Assembly (NCBI GenBank): GCA_015065505.1
Contig: SVQE01000011.1
Coordinates: 1-50,995 of the forward strand
DNA: 50,995 nt
Origin: Oscillospiraceae bacterium
GTDB taxonomy: Bacteria > Bacillota > Clostridia > Oscillospirales > Acutalibacteraceae
Direction of reading: 5' to 3'
Below are positions 32,368 through 42,227 of the stretch, in pieces (the stretch's first letter is position 1; every line of letters starts with the position of its first letter). The notes below the pieces were generated by a model. The model ran no database searches. It was not told the DNA's origin and saw nothing but the letters and a program-made list of their open reading frames with translations. The position numbers and the translations under genes were made by a program.

Positions 32368-33045
32368 ATGGCTTTTGAATATAATGCAGATGGCAGAACA
32401 ATAAGCATCAAAAGCAAGTTTTTCAGAGTTCTTGTGCTTGTTTTGTTTATTCTGTTTTTTATTGGTATAGTGTTTTCGATTATTGTTGACGGACTATATA
32501 GGAATGATATCGATGATTACAGCAATACCCACGAAGAGCTTAAAACCTATGCTCCGATTTCAAATGTTGCCTATGAAAAAGACACAGAACTCATATATGT
32601 GTTTTATAAAGAATCAAATGCCGTTAATGTGTATAATTACAGCGGCAATTATGAATGGTCGGTGAGTATTCCCAAACAGCAAAACGGAGAAGCTTCGTTC
32701 TATCTTGAAAACGGGACACTTTATTTAATATGGTATGATACTTATATTTATAATGCTGAAAGCGGAGCGTTTATTGATAAGCACGAAAGCACTGACGAAG
32801 AGTGCGCAAAATCAAAAAGCTTTGAAGAAGCAAACAACCTGAAAAATACCGATATCGATTTTAATGTAGTTGATGTTTTTGTTAAGAATAAAGATAATGG
32901 TATTGTTCGCTATATCGTTGACAGACCCGAATACTATGCACTGATAAATCCTTTTGTTGGCTGGGCTGTCGGTTTTATCAGTGCATTACTTATTGCTGTT
33001 ATAACAATTATTAAAGTAATTGTTCAAAAATCTCTTGACAAATAA
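32368..33045 (+). CDS. Hypothetical membrane protein with two predicted TM segments
   Basis: 225 aa ORF with N-terminal VLVLVLFILFFIGIVFSIIV and C-terminal VGWAVGFISALLIAVITIIKVIV; no family recognised. Confidence 0.7.
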   Translation: MAFEYNADGRTISIKSKFFRVLVLVLFILFFIGIVFSIIVDGLYRNDIDDYSNTHEELKTYAPISNVAYEKDTELIYVFYKESNAVNVYNYSGNYEWSVSIPKQQNGEASFYLENGTLYLIWYDTYIYNAESGAFIDKHESTDEECAKSKSFEEANNLKNTDIDFNVVDVFVKNKDNGIVRYIVDRPEYYALINPFVGWAVGFISALLIAVITIIKVIVQKSLDK

Positions 33046-33067
33046 TAGTTAATAATATATAATAAAT

Positions 33068-33200
33068 CTCGCTGTTCAACCAAAGACAGCAGGTGACGAA
33101 AGTCGTAAGCATGGCGCCTGCCGAGGAATGAGCATTACAGATTATTTTGATTAGTAATGTTATGCATTCCCATAATCTTTGGGAATGCATTTTCTTATAT
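33068..33200 (+). ncRNA. Ribosomal protein L10 leader
   Basis: CAACCAAAGACAGCAGGTGACGAAAGTCGTAAGCATGGCGCCTGCCGAGG upstream of rplJ, followed by hairpin ATGCATTCCC..GGGAATGCATTTTC. Confidence 0.9.
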
Positions 33201-33258
33201 GTATGTTGAATAGCCTTCAAGTCCACATTTGTGGCAAATAATTATGGAGGTAAACTAA

Positions 33259-33861
33259 ATGCCAAGTACAGTAGTTCTTGAAAAGAAAAAGCAACAGGTT
33301 GCTGCTCTTTCAGACAGAATTAAAGCATCTTGCGCAGGCATTGTTGTTGACTACAAGGGAATCAACGTTGAAGACGATACAAAGCTTCGTCGTGAGCTTC
33401 GTGAAGCAGGCGTTGAATACACAGTAGTTAAGAACTCAATCCTTGCTCGTGCAGCAGAGGAAGCAGGCCTTGCAATCGATAATTCTGTTGTTGAAGGAAC
33501 AACAGCAGTTGCAACAAGCGTTGAGGATTATGTTGCAGCAGCAAGAATTCTCAACAAGTATGCAGAAGGTCATGATAATTTCAAAATCAAGACCGGCTAT
33601 CTTGACGGCGAGATTATCGATGATGCAAAAATCGTATCTCTTGCTAAACTCCCATCAAGAGAAGTTCTTCTTGCAACAGTTTGCAGCGTTTTCAATGCTC
33701 CTATCGCAGCTTTCGCACGCGGTGTGCAGGCTATTGTTGATAAGGGCGGCGTAGAAAACTGTGAACCCGCAGCAAAAGAAGAAGAGGCTCCTGCAGAGGA
33801 GGCAGCTCCCGCAGAGGAAGCTCCTGCAGCAGAAGCACCTGCTGAGGAAGCAGCAGAATAA
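33259..33861 (+). CDS. rplJ: 50S ribosomal protein L10
   Basis: VDYKGINVEDDTKLRRELREAGVEYTVVKNSI; Ala/Glu-rich C-terminus. Confidence 0.97.
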   Translation: MPSTVVLEKKKQQVAALSDRIKASCAGIVVDYKGINVEDDTKLRRELREAGVEYTVVKNSILARAAEEAGLAIDNSVVEGTTAVATSVEDYVAAARILNKYAEGHDNFKIKTGYLDGEIIDDAKIVSLAKLPSREVLLATVCSVFNAPIAAFARGVQAIVDKGGVENCEPAAKEEEAPAEEAAPAEEAPAAEAPAEEAAE

Positions 33862-33896
33862 TTTCATTATAATTAATATTTACGGAGGAAATAAAA

Positions 33897-34274
33897 ATGG
33901 CATCAGATAAAATTACAGCAATTGTTGACGCTCTTAAGGAGCTCACAGTTCTTGAGCTTTCAGAGCTCGTTAAAGCAGTAGAAGAAGAATTCGGCGTAAG
34001 CGCTGCAGCAGCAGTAGCAGTAGCAGCTCCCGCAGAGGGCGGCGCAGCAGCAGCTGAAGAGAAGTCAGAGTTCGACGTTGTACTTGTTTCTGCAGGTGCA
34101 GCTAAGATTCAGGTTGTTAAGGCAGTTAAAGAGGCTACAGGTCTTGGCCTTAAAGAGTCTAAGGCTCTCGTTGACGAAGCTCCTTCAACAGTTAAGGAAG
34201 GCGTTCCCGCAGCAGAGGCTGAGGAACTCAAGGCTAAGCTCGAAGAAGCAGGCGCTACAATCGAACTTAAGTAA
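33897..34274 (+). CDS. rplL: 50S ribosomal protein L7/L12
   Basis: [25 protein letters not shown]...[33 protein letters not shown]. Confidence 0.98.
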   Translation: MASDKITAIVDALKELTVLELSELVKAVEEEFGVSAAAAVAVAAPAEGGAAAAEEKSEFDVVLVSAGAAKIQVVKAVKEATGLGLKESKALVDEAPSTVKEGVPAAEAEELKAKLEEAGATIELK

Positions 34275-34290
34275 GTTTACAATCCATAAT

Positions 34291-34321
34291 AAAAAAAGTG
34301 ATGCTTCGGCATCACTTTTTT
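34291..34321 (+). terminator. Terminator after rplL
   Basis: AAAAAAAGTGATGC-TTCG-GCATCACTTTTTT. Confidence 0.88.
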
Positions 34322-34338
34322 ATTATGCAATCCTATTC

Positions 34339-34390
34339 TTGCCTCCCTTTACCAAAGGGAGGTGGATGCGAAGCAGACGGAGGGATTGAA
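34339..34390. repeat. Palindromic repeat TTGCCTCCCTTTACCAAAGGGAGGTGGATGCGAAGCAGACGGAGGG
   Basis: Same layout (stem, GTGGATG, CAGAC) as one end of the 14741-14872 element; looks like half an element. Confidence 0.6.
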
Positions 34391-34448
34391 TCCGGCTCCA
34401 CTTAACAAAGAGCGTCAAGAATATGATTCCCACTTCGTTCAATCAAAT

Positions 34449-34485
34449 AAAAAGAAAAAAGACCAAGTATAGCACTCAGTCTTTT
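34449..34485 (-). terminator. Possible terminator for the pyridoxal kinase gene (minus strand)
   Basis: Minus strand AAAAGACtgAGTGCTATACTtgGTCTTTTTTCTTTTT. Confidence 0.45.
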
Positions 34486-34608
34486 CCCTTCTCTGTCTAT
34501 AACAAACTATAGGAGGACAGGTTACCTAAGACGGTTGCGGCTCCGTCTCAAGTCTATGTTCATTATAATCAATTATTACTAATTTGTCAAGCGAATTGTT
34601 AATATTTT

Positions 34609-35430
34609 TTAGCGAATATCACAAAAAGCCTCGAAATCAACGCCATCAGCGCAGTTAACAGCGCCGTTTTTCATTGTTGCGTTAATTGCTTTTTCAATGA
34701 AGGCGCAGGCTTTTTTTGCAGCTGTATATAAATCCGCTTCGCAAAGCAGCTCGCAGGTTAAATACGAGCACAGAATATCTCCCGTTCCCGAAAAGCTGCC
34801 GCCGCTTCGTTTGTTGATAATGGTTTTAAAATCATTTCCGTCAAAAACGGCTGTTGCAATTTCATTTTCGCTGATTTCAATACCAGAAACAACAAGTGAA
34901 ATGCCGTTTTCGGCATAGTATTTCTTTGCAAGTTTTTCTGCTTTTTTCAGCGCTTTTTCACCCGAAATATCATCAAATTTCTCACCGCAGAGAATACAAA
35001 GCTCTGAAATATTTGGGGTAATTATATTGGCTTTTTTTGCAAGAGAGCATACGGCATTAATTCTGTTTTCATCAAAGCCCTTATAAACATCGCCGCCGTC
35101 AGCCATAACGGGGTCAACAACAACGAGCGTGCTTTCTTTTCTGAAATCGTCAATAAAGCCTTTAATTATATCGGCTTGTTTGTGATTCGGAATAAAGCCC
35201 GTTATTATGGCGTCAAACTCTGCGCCGAGCTTCTTCCATTCATCAATAAAGCCCTGCATATATTCAGTTAAATCTGCGTGCTTAAAGCTTTCGTAGCCCG
35301 TCTGGTTGGAATAAACTCCGCTCACAAGCGGACAGCACTGAATATGATGCGCGGAAATTATGGGAAGCGCCGCGGTGAGCGAGCATTTTCCGAATCCCGA
35401 TATATCATTTACTACCGCAATTTTTTTCAT
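34609..35430 (-). CDS. Pyridoxal/pyridoxamine kinase
   Basis: MKKIAVVNDISGFGKCSLTAALPIISAHHIQCCPLVSGVYSNQTGYE; SGTGDILCSYL; start trimmed from ORF. Confidence 0.88.
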   Translation of the reverse strand: MKKIAVVNDISGFGKCSLTAALPIISAHHIQCCPLVSGVYSNQTGYESFKHADLTEYMQGFIDEWKKLGAEFDAIITGFIPNHKQADIIKGFIDDFRKESTLVVVDPVMADGGDVYKGFDENRINAVCSLAKKANIITPNISELCILCGEKFDDISGEKALKKAEKLAKKYYAENGISLVVSGIEISENEIATAVFDGNDFKTIINKRSGGSFSGTGDILCSYLTCELLCEADLYTAAKKACAFIEKAINATMKNGAVNCADGVDFEAFCDIR

Positions 35431-35547
35431 TTTAATCACCGTGTATATAATAATATATTGCTTAAATATAGTCAATAGGGCTCACAAAAGAGCAAAAACG
35501 GCAGAATAAAATGCCGAACAGCCCTTTATAGTGCTACCGTAATTTTA

Positions 35548-35576
35548 TTGACAATTAATAAGCGGTGTATTATATT
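35548..35576 (+). promoter_or_regulatory. Putative promoter TTGACA-17-TATATT upstream of secreted paralog 1
   Basis: TTGACA 35548-35553; TATATT 35571-35576. Confidence 0.6.
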
Positions 35577-35610
35577 ATAATTAATGAAAGAATGAAACAG
35601 GGGATTAGCT

Positions 35611-37305
35611 ATGAAACGCATTTTTTTGCTTACGCTATCACTTTTAATATTGTTTACTGCAGCATTTTCGGTGCCTGCATATGCGCAGGGCGAACAGACT
35701 TCAAATGCTCCTTCGCTCAGAGGCACATCGGGCGAAAGTGTTGATTTTTCTTCGCTTGAAAAAGCATACGAGAAAGCAAATTCTTATCTTTTGTCTTTGA
35801 ATAAGAAAGCTGCTGTTTACAGCCAGACATCTATGCAGGCGCTTCTTGATGTTTTAAGCGATGCAAGAATTATTGATTACCTCAGCGCCGATGATTTAAG
35901 CATATTTGATTCTGAGGATGAAGCGGCTGCAAATGCTATTGCAGAAAGCATCAACTCTGCATATGCTTCACTCAGCAGGGAAAGCGAAGGCACGGACCTC
36001 ACCGCATACGAAGCGGCTGCAAATACAATTAACAATCTCGACAGAGATGCATACGAGGAAACCAAATCGCTCGGAAGCGCAACAAGAATTGCAAATATTC
36101 TTGTTAAAACCTCAAAGCTTAATTACACCGATGTTTTAAACACCGAAAGCACCTCGGAGATTTCGTGCTTCAAAGGCACTGCAACTCAGGAAAATATCGA
36201 CGATGCAACGAGAACAATCCTTGATGCGCTCTATGTAAGCATTAAGGTTTACACAATAAATGCGAATGATGTTATTGCGGATGTCAGCTTCCAGAACGGA
36301 ACCTCAACGGGCGATGAATCGCCGTATACTGCAACCTATGGCTCAACCGTTATTGCACACACGGATATTGAAGAAACTGTGTGGTATATGGATTTTACAA
36401 GCAATTCAACAACAAGGGCAAGGCAGTATCAGGGCTACGGCGAAAGCTTTAACACCAAGGTTTTCGGCAATATCAATTTATATGCCGAAACAAGAACGGA
36501 TACAGCCCCGAATATGGTGCGTATATACAGAAGCTACAGCAACGAGCCCGACAGAGCACCCGTTGAATCCATAGCCTTCACCAACGAAAGCTATACTCTT
36601 CCCGAAGCGCCTGCTTATGCAAACTATAATTTCGCAGGATATAAGGTTAACGGCGAAATCAAATCGGCAAACGAGGTAATTGAGGTTACGGGTGATTTGA
36701 ATATCAAAGCGCTTTACACCTTCAACGGCAGCGCTGATTATGCAGTTAATGCAACCGCTCTTGAAAACGGAACGGGCTTCAATGATTCAGTTGCATATAA
36801 CACAAAGATTGAGCTTAAGGGCGGCGATAACGCTTATGCCTGGGTTGAAGATTTGGGTGCAGGCAGAGCAAGACCCTTCGCAATCGGAAGCGATATAACC
36901 TTCTTTGCTTCGGAATCCTTTACATTAACATCAGTAACCGAAGAGCAGTTTAATTCGTATAACTTCTCGCTGCCGACTGTTAATCTCAGAAAGGACGGAG
37001 TTATTGTTCAGGATACGAAGGTTGTTTTCAACGGTCAGATTATTGAAAAGGGAAGCTCGGTAAGAGAATACGGCGTTGTTATCGGCGTTTCAAAAAATAA
37101 TCTGCCTGTTAATCCCGATAATGTAACAGTTAATAACGCAGGCAGCCACGAGGGCTATGATGTTATCCGTGCAAAGGCAACCCAGAAAATCGGCGCAAAT
37201 CAGTTTGCAATCGGTATTAAAGGTCTTGCAGGAAAAGACTTCATTTATAAAGGCTATGTTATTTACGAAAAAACAAACGGCGAATTTATAACGGTGTATA
37301 ATTAA
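35611..37305 (+). CDS. Secreted multidomain protein (paralog 1; FIVAR-like helical N-region and InlB-B-like segment)
   Basis: Signal peptide ending AYAQG; strong similarity to the adjacent ORF 37398-39107. Confidence 0.8.
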   Translation: MKRIFLLTLSLLILFTAAFSVPAYAQGEQTSNAPSLRGTSGESVDFSSLEKAYEKANSYLLSLNKKAAVYSQTSMQALLDVLSDARIIDYLSADDLSIFDSEDEAAANAIAESINSAYASLSRESEGTDLTAYEAAANTINNLDRDAYEETKSLGSATRIANILVKTSKLNYTDVLNTESTSEISCFKGTATQENIDDATRTILDALYVSIKVYTINANDVIADVSFQNGTSTGDESPYTATYGSTVIAHTDIEETVWYMDFTSNSTTRARQYQGYGESFNTKVFGNINLYAETRTDTAPNMVRIYRSYSNEPDRAPVESIAFTNESYTLPEAPAYANYNFAGYKVNGEIKSANEVIEVTGDLNIKALYTFNGSADYAVNATALENGTGFNDSVAYNTKIELKGGDNAYAWVEDLGAGRARPFAIGSDITFFASESFTLTSVTEEQFNSYNFSLPTVNLRKDGVIVQDTKVVFNGQIIEKGSSVREYGVVIGVSKNNLPVNPDNVTVNNAGSHEGYDVIRAKATQKIGANQFAIGIKGLAGKDFIYKGYVIYEKTNGEFITVYN

Positions 37306-37306
37306 T

Positions 37307-37335
37307 CAAAAGGCGGTTGCGTACCGCCTTTTATT
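37307..37335 (+). terminator. Terminator between secreted paralogs
   Basis: AAAAGGCGGT-TGCGT-ACCGCCTTTTATTT. Confidence 0.75.
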
Positions 37336-37397
37336 TATTGACATATTTTTAATTTAGAGTTATTATATTATAAAATTACGGGTAAGGAGGATTTTAT

Positions 37398-39107
37398 ATG
37401 AAGCATATTTCAAAGCGCATAGCTGCATTTGTAATAATGCTGGCATTTGTTGTGCCGATGCTTTTTGCTGCGCCTTCATATGCCGAAGCCTCCGATACTC
37501 CCGGTTCAGGCGCAACAGTTGATTTTTCAGAGCTTCAGAAAGCATACAGAAAATCAAACACCTATCTTCTTGAACTCAATGCAAAAACCGCATTATATAA
37601 CATAACATCAATGCAGGCACTTATTGACGCATTAAGCGTTGCAAAGGTTGCCGAGTATCTCAGTGCGGAGGATTTAAGCATTTACACTTCCGAGGATGAG
37701 GAAGCGGCAAATCAGTATGCCGAGGACATTAATACGGCTTATTCATCACTTCAGACAGTCAGCGGTTCGGTTGATTTATCTGCATATAAGGTTGCAGCCT
37801 TAACCGTAACCAATCTCGACACCGATGCTTATTCGTCAACGAAGAGTATCGACAGCGCAGTAAGAATTTCAAATATTCTTGTTAAAACCTCAAAGCTTTC
37901 ATACACCGACCCTCTTGATTCAGAGAAAAAGTCAACCATATCGGCTTTCAAGGAAACTGCAACACAGCAGAATATTGACGATGCAACAAGAACTCTGCTT
38001 GACGCGCTTTATGTAAGCGTTCAGAAATATTCCGTAACAACCTCGGGCGCAATCACCGACGCAAGCTTCCAGAACGGAACCTCAACTGGCGATGAATCGC
38101 CGTATACCGCAACCTACGGCTCAACGGTTATTGCGTACACCGATATTGATGAAACCGCGTGGTATATGGATTTCACAAGCGGTTCAACCGTAAGAACAAG
38201 GCAGTTCCAGGGCGTCGGCGAAAGCTTTAAGGCAAGAGTTTTCGGTAACATCAATCTATATGCCGAAACAAGAAGCAATGAAACCCCGAATAAGATAAAT
38301 ATTCACAGAGTTTACAGCAATAACAGCGAAACCTCGGCGCTTCAGCTTATGACCTTTGTCGGCAGCAGCTACACTCTTCCGAGTGCAAAGGCGTGCCCGA
38401 ATTATGATTTCGTAGGCTATTATATCGGCTATAACACCGATACTCTTTATTCCGAGGGCGATGTTATAAGCGTAACGGGCGACACAAGAATTCAGGCTTA
38501 TTATGAATTCAACGGTTCGGCAGACTGTGCAGTAAATGCAACCGCTCTTGAAAACGGAACGGGATTTAATGATTCGGTTGCATACAATACTAAGATTTCA
38601 ATCAGCGGCGGCGATAATGCATACGGCTGGGTTGAAACCGTTGATGCTTCTCTGGGTAAATACAGACCCTTTGCAATCGGCAGCGACATAACTCTTCTTG
38701 TAAGCGAATCCATAACCTTAACTGCGGTTACAAAGGATGAATTTGATGCATTCGGCTTTACGCTTCCTGCAATCAATATGCGTAAGGAAGGCGTAATGAC
38801 TGAGGGAAATAAGGTTATTTTCAATGCTCAGATTGTTGAAACGGGCGATAAAATCAGGGAATACGGCGTCGTTATCGGCATTCCGAAAAACGGCTATGAA
38901 ATAGACCCCGACGACATAACCGTTGAAAATGCAGGTGAGTACGACGATTTTAATATCGTAAGAGCTAAATCAACAAAGAAAGTCGGCGCAAATCAGTTTT
39001 CAATCGGCATTAACGGGCTTGCAGGAAAAGACTTTAAATACAAAGGCTATGTAACCTACGAAAAGGTTAACGGAGAGTTTGTAACCCTCTATTCCGAGCT
39101 ATATTAA
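37398..39107 (+). CDS. Secreted multidomain protein (paralog 2)
   Basis: Signal peptide; shares FQNGTSTGDESPYTATYGSTVIA, WYMDFTS, ALENGTGFNDSVAYNTKI and GANQFxIGIxGLAGKDF with paralog 1. Confidence 0.8.
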   Translation: MKHISKRIAAFVIMLAFVVPMLFAAPSYAEASDTPGSGATVDFSELQKAYRKSNTYLLELNAKTALYNITSMQALIDALSVAKVAEYLSAEDLSIYTSEDEEAANQYAEDINTAYSSLQTVSGSVDLSAYKVAALTVTNLDTDAYSSTKSIDSAVRISNILVKTSKLSYTDPLDSEKKSTISAFKETATQQNIDDATRTLLDALYVSVQKYSVTTSGAITDASFQNGTSTGDESPYTATYGSTVIAYTDIDETAWYMDFTSGSTVRTRQFQGVGESFKARVFGNINLYAETRSNETPNKINIHRVYSNNSETSALQLMTFVGSSYTLPSAKACPNYDFVGYYIGYNTDTLYSEGDVISVTGDTRIQAYYEFNGSADCAVNATALENGTGFNDSVAYNTKISISGGDNAYGWVETVDASLGKYRPFAIGSDITLLVSESITLTAVTKDEFDAFGFTLPAINMRKEGVMTEGNKVIFNAQIVETGDKIREYGVVIGIPKNGYEIDPDDITVENAGEYDDFNIVRAKSTKKVGANQFSIGINGLAGKDFKYKGYVTYEKVNGEFVTLYSELY

Positions 39108-39136
39108 AAAAAGACGGTTCATCCGTCTTTTTTTAT
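39108..39136 (+). terminator. Terminator after paralog 2
   Basis: AAAAAAAGACGG-TTCAT-CCGTCTTTTTTT. Confidence 0.8.
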
Positions 39137-39225
39137 TGCAATAATATAAATACTGTGATAAAATAAAGTGATATCGTGGGTTTAGTCAAAACAGCCCGCA
39201 AATTTATTTCACGAGAGGTAAAACT

Positions 39226-40239
39226 ATGGAAAAACTCAAGGTTGGCATCATCGGTGCCGGAAGAATCGGTCAGGTTCATGCAAAATCAATTACATACCAT
39301 ATTCCTCAGGCAGAGATTGTTGCTATTTCAGACATCTTTGTTGACGGAGCTAAAAAGGTTGCTGAAGAGCTCGGCATTCCGAACTACTATCAGGATTATC
39401 ATGAGATTCTTAATAATCCCGAAATTCAGGCAGTTCTTATCTGTTCTTCAACAGATACTCATGCCGATATCGCTTGTGAGGCAGCTGAGGCAGGTAAGCA
39501 CATTTTCTGCGAAAAGCCCGTTGATTTAACTATAGCAAAGATTAAAAAGGTTATCGCTGCTGTTGAAAAGGCAGGAGTTAAGCTTCAGATTGGTTTCAAC
39601 AGAAGATACGACCATAACTTTGCATATATCAAAGACCTTGCAAACAAGGGTAAGCTCGGTCAGCTTCAGACAATTAAAATCACTTCTCGCGACCCCGAAC
39701 CGCCCCCGGTAAGCTATGTTAAGGTTTCAGGCGGAATCTTCCTTGATATGACAGTTCATGATTTCGATATGGCTCGTTTCATCGGCGGTGAGGTTGAAGA
39801 GGTTTATGCAAATGCAACCGTTATGGTAGACCCCGCAATCGGCGAAGCAGGCGATGTTGACACTGCACTTGTTGCTCTTAAATTCAAGAGCGGCGCAATC
39901 GGCGTTATTGATAACTGCCGTAAGGCTTGTTATGGCTACGACCAGAGACTTGAAGTATTCGGCTCAGGCGGTCAGGCATCTGCTTCAAACGACACCGAAA
40001 CCAATGTTGCATATATTAACGAAAACGGCAACACAACCGACAAACCTCTTTATTTCTTCCTTGAAAGATATATGAAGTCCTTCGTTGATGAAATGACAGA
40101 GTTTGTTGATGCAGTTGTTAACAATAAAGAAACTCAGACAACAGTTAACGACGGTCTTGAAGCACTTCGCCTCGGTCTTGCTGCAAAGCTTTCTGTTGCA
40201 GAGCACCGTCCTGTTAAGCTTGACGAGATTGAGAAATAA
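39226..40239 (+). CDS. iolG: Inositol 2-dehydrogenase
   Basis: VGIIGAGRIGQVHAKSI; HIFCEKPVDL; NRRYDHNF. Confidence 0.92.
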   Translation: MEKLKVGIIGAGRIGQVHAKSITYHIPQAEIVAISDIFVDGAKKVAEELGIPNYYQDYHEILNNPEIQAVLICSSTDTHADIACEAAEAGKHIFCEKPVDLTIAKIKKVIAAVEKAGVKLQIGFNRRYDHNFAYIKDLANKGKLGQLQTIKITSRDPEPPPVSYVKVSGGIFLDMTVHDFDMARFIGGEVEEVYANATVMVDPAIGEAGDVDTALVALKFKSGAIGVIDNCRKACYGYDQRLEVFGSGGQASASNDTETNVAYINENGNTTDKPLYFFLERYMKSFVDEMTEFVDAVVNNKETQTTVNDGLEALRLGLAAKLSVAEHRPVKLDEIEK

Positions 40240-40241
40240 TT

Positions 40242-40352
40242 CAGTGGACAGTGGACAGTGGTTAGTGGTCAGTATGAGCGGATTTTATCCGCTCACGGCG
40301 CATCAGATTTGCGCCCCGAAACTCTTCACTTTTCACTCTTCATTCTTCACTC
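40242..40352. repeat. Composite repeat: (AGTGGAC)n array, GAGCGGATTTTATCCGCTC palindrome, (ACTCTTC)n array
   Basis: Two period-7 arrays flank palindromic segments between iolG and iolD. Confidence 0.85.
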
Positions 40353-40369
40353 AGTAATGAGGTAATTAT

Positions 40370-42223
40370 ATGAACAGAGAAAGATTAACAATGTCTCAGG
40401 CGCTTGTTAAATTCCTTGATAATCAGTATATCGAGGTTGACGGCGTTGAGAGCAAATTTGTTTCAGGCATTTTCGGAATTTTCGGTCACGGCTGCGTAGT
40501 CGGCGTCGGTCAGGCTCTTGAGCAGGGCGGTCATAACCTTAAATTCTATCAGGGCAAAAACGAGCAGAATATGGCTCTTGCCGCTGTTGCATATGCAAAG
40601 CAGATGGATAGAAAGGCAATTATTCCCTGCGTTTCGTCAATCGGCCCCGGTGCAACAAATATGGTAACTGCATGCGGCTGTGCAACTGCAAACAGAATTC
40701 CGCTTCTTGTTCTTCCCGGCGATACCTTTGCTTGCCGTCAGCCCGACCCGGTTTTACAGCAGGCAGAGTTTTTCGACGGTTACGGAAGAACGGTTAACGA
40801 TGCTTTCAAGGGCGTTTGCCATTATTTCGACAGAATTGAGCGCCCCGAACAGCTTATGACCGCTTGCATTCACGCAATGCGCGTTTTAACCGACCCTGCA
40901 GACACAGGTGCGGTTTGCCTTGCAATGCCCCAGGATGTTGAGGGCGAGGCATACGATTATCCCGAGCACTTCCTTCAGAAGCGCGTTTGGCATATCGACC
41001 GCAGACCTATCAGTGCAGCTCAGCTTGAAAGAGCAGCTGCTCTCATCAAAGAGGCTAAGAAGCCCATTATCGTATGCGGCGGCGGTGTTCGCTACAGCGG
41101 TGCTGAAAAAGAGCTTCTTGCTTTTGCAGAGAAATATAATATTCCCGTTGCTGAAACTCAGGCAGGTAAGGGACTTATCAGCTGGAATCATCCGCTTAAT
41201 CTCGGCGGTATCGGCGTAACGGGCGGCAAGGCTGCAAATGTTGTTGCAAAGGATGCCGACCTTATTATCGGCGTCGGAACAAGGTTTTCAGATTTCACAA
41301 CCGCTTCAAAGTGGCTGTTTAACGAAAACAGAAAGGTTCTCGGAATCAACATCTGCCCGTTTGATGCTTATAAGATGGACGCAGAGGCTATTGTTGCCGA
41401 TGCTAAAGAGGCTGTTTCAGCACTTATTGATTCGCTTGATGGTTATAAAACAGCATATACAACCGAAATTGCAGCTGCTAAGGCAGACTGGGATGCTATC
41501 GTTGATGAATACTATTCAACCGAGCTTGAGGGCGGTTTAAACCAGACTCTTGCACTTGGCATCATTAACGAATTTATGGGCGAGGATGATATTGCTCTCG
41601 GCTCATCGGGCTCACTTCCCGGTGATATGCAGCGTCTTTTCAGACCTAAGAATCGCGGAACCTACCATATGGAATACGGCTATTCAAATATGGGCTACGA
41701 GGTTAACGGTGCTCTCGGTGCAAAGCTTGCAAATCCCGATGTTGAGGTTTACACCTTCACGGGCGACGGCTCCTTCCTTATGGGTCACAGCGAGCTTTAT
41801 ACCTCACTTCAGGAAGGCTTGAAAATTAATGTTTGCGTATTTGATAACCTTGGCTGGGGATGTATTGAAAATCTTCAGAACAATCAGGGAACAGATACCT
41901 TCGGAACAGTTTTCCGCGCAAGAAATCCCGAAACGGGAATGCTTGACGGCGCTGATATGACTGTTGACTTTGCAAAGATTGCAGAGGGCTACGGCGCTAA
42001 GGGATATTCAATCCATAATTCAGCCGAGCTTAAAGCAGCTCTTGAGGACGCAAAGAAACAAACAAAATCAGTTGTTTTCGATATTAAAGTTCTTCCCAAA
42101 ACAATGACGCCCGGTTTTGAAAGCTGGTGGCGTGTTGGCGTTGCAGAGGTTTCAAAGAGCGAAACCGTTGCAGCGGCGTATGAAGATATGAAAGCAAATA
42201 TTGCAAAAACATTTGATTATTAA
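40370..42223 (+). CDS. iolD: 3D-(3,5/4)-trihydroxycyclohexane-1,2-dione hydrolase (ThDP enzyme)
   Basis: 617 aa, GIFGIFGHGCVVGVGQAL, VYTFTGDGSFLMGHSEL ThDP motif. Confidence 0.95.
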   Translation: MNRERLTMSQALVKFLDNQYIEVDGVESKFVSGIFGIFGHGCVVGVGQALEQGGHNLKFYQGKNEQNMALAAVAYAKQMDRKAIIPCVSSIGPGATNMVTACGCATANRIPLLVLPGDTFACRQPDPVLQQAEFFDGYGRTVNDAFKGVCHYFDRIERPEQLMTACIHAMRVLTDPADTGAVCLAMPQDVEGEAYDYPEHFLQKRVWHIDRRPISAAQLERAAALIKEAKKPIIVCGGGVRYSGAEKELLAFAEKYNIPVAETQAGKGLISWNHPLNLGGIGVTGGKAANVVAKDADLIIGVGTRFSDFTTASKWLFNENRKVLGINICPFDAYKMDAEAIVADAKEAVSALIDSLDGYKTAYTTEIAAAKADWDAIVDEYYSTELEGGLNQTLALGIINEFMGEDDIALGSSGSLPGDMQRLFRPKNRGTYHMEYGYSNMGYEVNGALGAKLANPDVEVYTFTGDGSFLMGHSELYTSLQEGLKINVCVFDNLGWGCIENLQNNQGTDTFGTVFRARNPETGMLDGADMTVDFAKIAEGYGAKGYSIHNSAELKAALEDAKKQTKSVVFDIKVLPKTMTPGFESWWRVGVAEVSKSETVAAAYEDMKANIAKTFDY

Positions 42224-42227
42224 TATT

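Noticed and set aside
32368-33045. Toxin-antitoxin or immunity partner of the RAYT
   Set aside because: Only a two-TM protein of unknown family; no partner or toxin motif to support it.
38501-38824. 107-aa minus ORF in the second secreted paralog
   Set aside because: Antisense shadow ORF in a strongly coding region.
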